Source of the DNA: Misgurnus anguillicaudatus
Taxonomy: Eukaryota > Chordata > Actinopteri > Cypriniformes > Cobitidae
Direction: 5' to 3'
DNA length: 64,000 nucleotides
Assembly (NCBI RefSeq): GCF_027580225.2
Contig: NC_073340.2
Coordinates: 19,724,001-19,788,000 of the forward strand
A program made the position numbers and the translations under genes. The number at the start of each line of letters is the position of its first letter. Positions within the stretch are counted from its first letter, which is position 1. Shown piece after piece: positions 58,879 to 64,000 of this stretch. The notes under the pieces are model-generated. The model searched no databases. It saw nothing but the letters and a program-made list of their open reading frames with translations, and had not been told where the DNA came from.

Positions 58879-59168
58879 GGCTGTTTCTTAATATGCGTTC
58901 TTCAGCGAACTTGCATCCTTGTGTTCTCGCTCTGCGTCATCATTAACTGTCGAAGTACAGAGGACGCATGAAAATACTCGTATGTGTTCTTGATATCGAG
59001 GATGCATCGAGTGCAGACTTGCGTGCTAAAATCTGGGGAGGTCAATTCTCACAGTGCGTTCTGTGTTCTCGCGACCTTCTGAGTTCGTTCTTTCAAGGTG
59101 GCCTGGCAAGACCAGTCCTCACAAGAACGCAAGTCCGTTCTTTGCTTTCTTGGAATTGAGAAACAGCC
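58879..59168. mobile_element. palindromic MITE, GGCTGTTTCT ends
   Basis: Left GGCTGTTTCTTAATATGCG and right AATTGAGAAACAGCC are inverted, with inner arms GCGAACTTGCATCCTTG / CAAGAACGCAAGTCCGT partly complementary. About 290 bp. Short direct CTT flanks may be the target duplication. Confidence 0.7.
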
Positions 59169-59510
59169 CTTCTTTATCTGCTATTGACGCCCAAAGTGGA
59201 AAGTATGCATTTAATAATAGATTACCATAAAGGCTAATGAACTGTAAACACATACACTTAACTCTCTTTTTACTTAAGTAATGTGGTTCACCTTGTCTTT
59301 TTTTGTATAACTTTTTGTATGTGGGTGTGACTTTTTTTGCTGTTTCAGAAGTTTTTATTCACTGCACCAGTTCTGTTTGGCCTGTAGCCCAGACCATTCA
59401 TGTGCAGTGGTTTGGATATTCCTTAATGTGCTTAAGTTGTGTTAACGCATCATATCCTAATCTCTTTGCAATGTACACAGCCAAGTAGTTACATGTCTGC
59501 GTTACTTCAT

Positions 59511-59687
59511 TATATAAGGACACCCACATCGGTGCTCATGAGTTAGTTATCGAGTCAGTGTGTAAATGCACAGTCTTTAGAGACACCCAGATGCAGGTTA
59601 AACAGGACACAGTGTGCTGTATGCCAAGGACTATGATTTTCAAGGGGATTGTCACAGTTGAGGCTCCAGATGGAGATGATGATGCAG
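59511..59687 (+). promoter_or_regulatory. candidate TATA promoter and internal first exon of ablim2
   Basis: TATATAAGG at 59511 precedes an ATG at 59591 with a 97-nt frame (MQVKQDTVCCMPRTMIFKG, then VEAPDGDDDA) ending at a GTGTGT donor at 59688 in phase 1. That phase equals the end of the 53887 exon, so splicing to the next ablim2 exon would keep the frame and give a protein missing the first half of LIM1. Short LIM-reduced ABLIM forms are known, but this exon is not one I recognise. It could be chance. Confidence 0.35.
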
Positions 59688-60544
59688 GTGTGTTTTTCAT
59701 TTTATTAGGGCTTTGTGTGGAGTCATGCTGTCTATAAGTGCTATCGGAAAGTTGATAATTCCCACTTTTGAAATCATGATTACGAGTTTGTTGTGTTCAG
59801 CTGATTTTTTTGTCAGAAAGAATGGAGGAAGGCAGCTATACTTGCATATCCCTTGGGAAAATGTTATTTAAACACAGTATGTACTACTTTAATGACAAGG
59901 CAATGAATCCATTGCAGATAAAACTATCAAGCAATTCTGTTGCAGCAGAAATCCTTTCATTTTTTTAAGTTTGAGGCGTGCCAACTTGGGTATCAAAATT
60001 GTTTCCGAACTTTGCAGAGGTAAACACGAAATCAGAGGGTGTTTTACCTAGGAAACTTCTATTCACGATAATTCCAATAGCACGTGTTTTGAAAGCAGCA
60101 CATGGGGTTATATGAGAGTTATACTGAGAAAACAATGCAATAGCATTGCAATTCTGTATTTAACCTGGAAATGGGAGTGAGATTATGAAAAAAGAAAGAG
60201 TGGTTGCACATGATTTTATGTTTGTAAAGTAAGGCAAGATTCTGCTATTATCTGAATCTTAGAGCAGGTGTGACTTAAGCTAGGGCCACAAAAGAGTTTT
60301 AAAACCTTAACAGATTTGTGAGAGACAAAAAATCGACGATGATGACAAAAAAATCGACAATTTAACCGTTTTGCTTCTATAGTGTGTGGAGTGCCGCTAT
60401 GTGGTCATGAAAGCGCACTACACACCATAAGATATCATTCACAAACCAAGCAAGTCTCGACTGAGAACACATGAAATCTTACGATGTCTCTCTCGATCAA
60501 ACGTGATTTCACAGTAAACAAACATGACGGACGACGGGCATATA

Positions 60545-61950
60545 GGACTGCCCGGTGGCCCGGGGCAAGCGTGAGAGGCGTTCGGGCCAGTAAAAAGTAT
60601 TGTCACTTGCCCGATCGGGCCAGTGCATCACCCTCAGTCACTAAAATATATTTTCACCAATATATATTATTAAACATCTTGGAAGCAGACATTTACTTGG
60701 GTAAAACATAACGAAAGAAAGTTTGCTGTCAGTTTACAGGTAAAGCAGAAAAGTTGGGAACCTTTTTCGTTGGAACCATAGACTGTAAAAAAAGATGGAC
60801 GACGCTCTCTTCCATTGGTGAAAAGTGAAGCCGCCAGTGTCCCGATATGGCGCTGACATCTTGGGTCTTGAGTCTGCGCCGGGTGTGCCTCATAAGCCTT
60901 GAAAAGTGAAGCCTCTGGCTCTTCGATCGCCCCCTGGTGGCTGGCTGCAGTACAAGTCATAACCCCTCCCTCTCCATTCAAATGAATAGGACTTTGCTCT
61001 AAATAAAAAAAATATTTACACTTCCAACAAAAGTTTTCGAAAGATGGTTTTGGTCCTTTCAAGTAGTTGTTATCACGCTGATATATGTTCAAGTGTTAAT
61101 TTTTGTGATAAGTTTCATTTTAGCTTGTAATTTGATGCTATAGAAACGGGGCGTGTCGTTATGATTGGAGTGGTTGAATTGGCCGCGCGAGCGTTTGGGC
61201 GGAAGTTTGATACCGCGGCTCCGCCTCTGGCTTCACGGACGATTCCTTCTGCGCATGCCTCGGCTCCAAACTGACGTTTTTACGTAACATGGCGGCGACC
61301 GTGGTCGGACATTTTTGGCTTCAATTCATTACAATGGTGGGAGGCGACGTCGCGTCGTCCATATTTTTTTACAGTCTATGGTCTGCGCAGTATCGATTTC
61401 GGGACCAGTCATGCGCAGTAGTGAGCAGGAAGTGAAGCCGCGAAATCAAAACCCCACCCTCACTCTCGTAGAATGCGCATATCACATGATATCACAGCTG
61501 TCAATCATGACGTGACACCACTGTTTTTATATCATTAAATAAATAACTAAACACAAACCTGTTTTAAAAACAAATATTTGAATGTACATCAGCGTGATAA
61601 AAACTACAGTGAATGACAGAAACCAGCTTCGGAAAAAAGATAATTGAAGTGTAATTAATTTTTTTGTTGGTCTCAAGTCCCATTGAATAACATGGGGATG
61701 CAGAGTTTATGACCTACACTGGGACAACTCACTGGGGGGTGATTGAGACGTTTTGGCCCCACTCTTTAGGGCTTGTGCGGCACGCTTGGTTGGAACATGT
61801 CTGTTGTTTATGTATACAGTTATTTTTAACTTTTGAATTATTATTTTTAAATATGTGACTCTTACATTTTTTATTGGGGGCAGTGAAAATGTTGGCAGGG
61901 CAAGTAAAAACATGAACCACTGGCACGACCGGGAGAGTTTAAAAAAATTA
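60545..61950. mobile_element. fragments of a GGGCCAGTAAAAA-type transposon around the 60777 MITE
   Basis: GGCCCGGGGCAAGCGTGAGAG and CGGGCCAGTAAAAAGTATTG on the left, with GGGCAAGTAAAAACATGAAC and CACGACCGGGAGAG on the right, share related words on both sides of the nested MITE. Borders are uncertain. Confidence 0.4.
60777..61381. mobile_element. MITE with ACCATAGACTGTAAAAAAA ends
   Basis: Left ACCATAGACTGTAAAAAAAG with ATGGACGACGC, right CGTCGTCCATATTTTTTTAC with AGTCTATGGT. The interior is GC-richer (GGCGCTGACATC, CATGGCGGCGACC), which mimics a promoter. About 605 bp, non-coding. Confidence 0.82.
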
Positions 61951-62039
61951 TTTGCGTTGAGCCCTGCAAATGCTGCTTTTTACATCTCTGATGTTCATCT
62001 CACTTTGAACTGTATGCACACTTTGGACTGTGCCATGTC

Positions 62040-62640
62040 TGCCAGTTGTTATGGTTTCGTCTTTTATCAGCTCGCTTTCTGATTGGGTATAGTTTAATTT
62101 CACGTGACACGTGTGCTTTTATCCTGGGTTCCCACCACATAACAGGATTTCTGATTGTTGAATATTTCCGATTTGCAATCGGAGCCCTACGACGTGCTTC
62201 CTCGCAGGTTCAGATGCTCTTAACACACCCCGCAACACAGGAAAATTTTGAGATAATCGGTTCAACCACAAAGACGATCAGGACTTTACCTAGAATTGGC
62301 GCAATGCTGCACTGTAAAAAAATACTTTGCTGCCTTACATTTTTTTAATTTTTCCCACTTCCAACAATCCCAGCTATGTCATGATTATCTTGATGGTTTT
62401 ACAGATTATCAGATTTTCCCTTGGTGTGAGGTGTGTTAAAAGTGTTCGAACCTGATCAGAAGAACGTCAGAGCCGCCCCGATCACGAATTGTGGGGGGAA
62501 CCCAGAGGACAAACGCGCGCACGCTCTTGAGATTATCACGTGAAACGAAACAATATCCAATCAGAAAGCGAAATGATGGAAGACAGAAGCAGTCATGGTG
62601 CAGCACAAAGTGAAGCTGGTACAAAGTGAACTTGTTCAGA
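62040..62640. repeat. large inverted repeat with two arms of about 130 bp
   Basis: CGCTTTCTGATTGGGTATAG with TTTCACGTGACACG (about 62070-62112) is mirrored by CACGTGAAACGAAAC and AATATCCAATCAGAAAGCG (about 62538-62571). A remnant CACTGTAAAAAAATACTTTG with CTGCCTTAC at 62311 between the arms belongs to the palindromic MITE family. Confidence 0.65.
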
Positions 62641-64000
62641 CCATGTTCTCGCTGTTTACACAACTTCACCCAAACCCTTTTCTTTTTTTTCTTGAATTTT
62701 CTGTGAAAATTCATTCAAAACACTATCATTGAAATTTCTTTCTGCATATCGTCCGCCATGCTTATTCTGAAGTCTCGCGAGATTTTGCAAGATTTCCTGT
62801 GTTCACAGTCAAGACTTTGGTTGAAAATCTGTTCGTGTGTGTTGTGCTGTCTTTGGCACATCATGTTTGTGGTCTATCACATTTTGAAAATTTTGTTGTT
62901 GATGTAAAAAATCTTTTGGTGTGTATCCAGCATAAGGGGGAAAGTCGGCTCAAATTCAGCTCCATTATCTTTATGTGTGTGGTAGGCTTTAGGGGACCAA
63001 AAGTGAAGCCTGTGTCATGCTTTCTCCTGCTTGCATAATGCTCTCATTTATTTCTAGTCATATGTTCACCTCCAAGCCAAAGTCAACTTTATGTCTCAAT
63101 AACCATTCGTCTGTTTGGTCCCCCTCTGTGTGTGTGCCATTGAACAACCGAAATTAAAGCTACAATGTTGAAGTTTAATAATTCCCAAGGTGCTGATGTG
63201 GTGTCCCATAGGAGCACTTAACTCGAAAGGGTCATTTCCTAGAATTGTTATAGTGTATGTTGTTTTGGATGAAAACATCCTCTGAAAAACAAAATTGCAA
63301 AGCGTTATGACTTTCAGTCCTGGACGTTAAGATGTTTAGGGTGTAGCATGTGTTTGATAAGAGCGGCTTGCTTGCAGAAATTCTTTATCTTTCATCTAAG
63401 GTGTTGTTTGCCATCTTTAGCTGAGCTAAATATACCATACAGTGTCCAGCATAGAAGACTTCTTATCACTTAAGGGTTTTGTTACATACGTTTCAAAAAG
63501 AAAGTTTTGCCATGTCTAGTTAAGGGGAAGAAGTGTGCTTGAGGGGAGTTATACAATTTATATAAAATTCACATCTATCATTGGTCAATGTACTGTTATT
63601 AAAGCGTTAATGTAGTGTGTGAACTTGATTTTTGTTTACATCCGTAAGTCCAGAGTGTGCTGCCCATTCTGTCTGTGAGTGTTTGTACTTTAAGGAAGTA
63701 TTAACAACTTTGGTACAAGATGTTGTCACACAGTATCACAGGATAGCCTAGGTAACCCTCCATATCGCTTACACCAACCAATCGCACCTCAGCAGCCATG
63801 GAAAACATGTCTGCAATTTCCTTATCAACATTCCTGTGTTATTGTTTGGACTTTTACTATGAGCTGACCATTGCGTTACTATGCATTGCGTGTGAGCGTG
63901 TGGTTGATTGTAATGCCTACCATTGCACTTTGTACATGTCTTTTTTTGCATTTATGGGTGTGTGTGTGTGAATAAGAGAAAAATCTTTTTTCTGGGGTCA
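62641..64000. other. right edge, ablim2 intron
   Basis: No exon encoding the second half of LIM1 was found up to the end of the window. A short TCTCGCGAGATTTTGCAAG hAT-like fragment lies near 62773. Otherwise nothing recognisable. Confidence 0.4.

Noticed and set aside
59591..59687. Calling the TATA-linked exon a confirmed ablim2 exon
   Set aside because: Only phase and motif support it; kept as a candidate because the next exon is outside the window.
60670..61092. 140-codon minus-strand frame
   Set aside because: It crosses the border of a MITE at 60777 and has no known domain.

Overview
This is a eukaryotic window, AT-rich and intron-rich, and looks like a teleost genome, most probably a cyprinid related to zebrafish. 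The evidence is four spliced vertebrate genes plus the 5' end of a fifth, GT-AG introns, and a very high density of short DNA transposons, many of them foldbacks. There are no bacterial operons, CRISPR arrays or phage genes. Most open frames in the window are chance frames inside introns or repeats. Gene models below were built by hand from reading frames and splice phases.

Layout. 1-4080 is intergenic. 4342-12749 (+) holds a complete 12-exon mfsd8 (CLN7 lysosomal membrane protein). 15861-26881 (-) holds a complete 12-exon zcchc4 (zinc-finger rRNA adenine methyltransferase). Inside one zcchc4 intron, on the opposite strand, lies a whole coiled-coil plus B30.2/SPRY gene (19926-24221, +). 27730-29238 (+) is a borealin-2 type gene (cdca9), head to head with zcchc4 across about 850 bp. 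From about 30132 to the right edge runs the 5' part of an actin-binding LIM gene, best matched to ablim2. It has two convincing alternative first exons (30132, 39042), one shared exon with the first half of LIM domain 1 (53887-54042), and one weaker candidate internal first exon behind a TATA box (59511-59687). The rest of ablim2 lies outside the window.

The introns and spacers are packed with mobile elements. I could place six hAT-like elements with 8-bp target duplications (22523-23209, 34383-34974, 40374-41813, 47802-48645, 48966-49948, 51900-53442). There are also several families ending in TTAA, a family of palindromes with CACTGTAAAAAA-type ends, Tc1-like relics and a LINE 3' end. Many are nested, so insertion order can be read directly.

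The genes are unrelated housekeeping or structural genes (lysosome, ribosome modification, chromosome passenger complex, actin cytoskeleton) and do not form a pathway. I found no new multi-gene system. The most notable points are the apparent loss of a 5' splice site in the borealin-2 gene, the nested SPRY gene lacking a visible RING or B-box, the multiple ablim2 promoters, and hAT insertions whose target duplications can be checked against other copies in the window.
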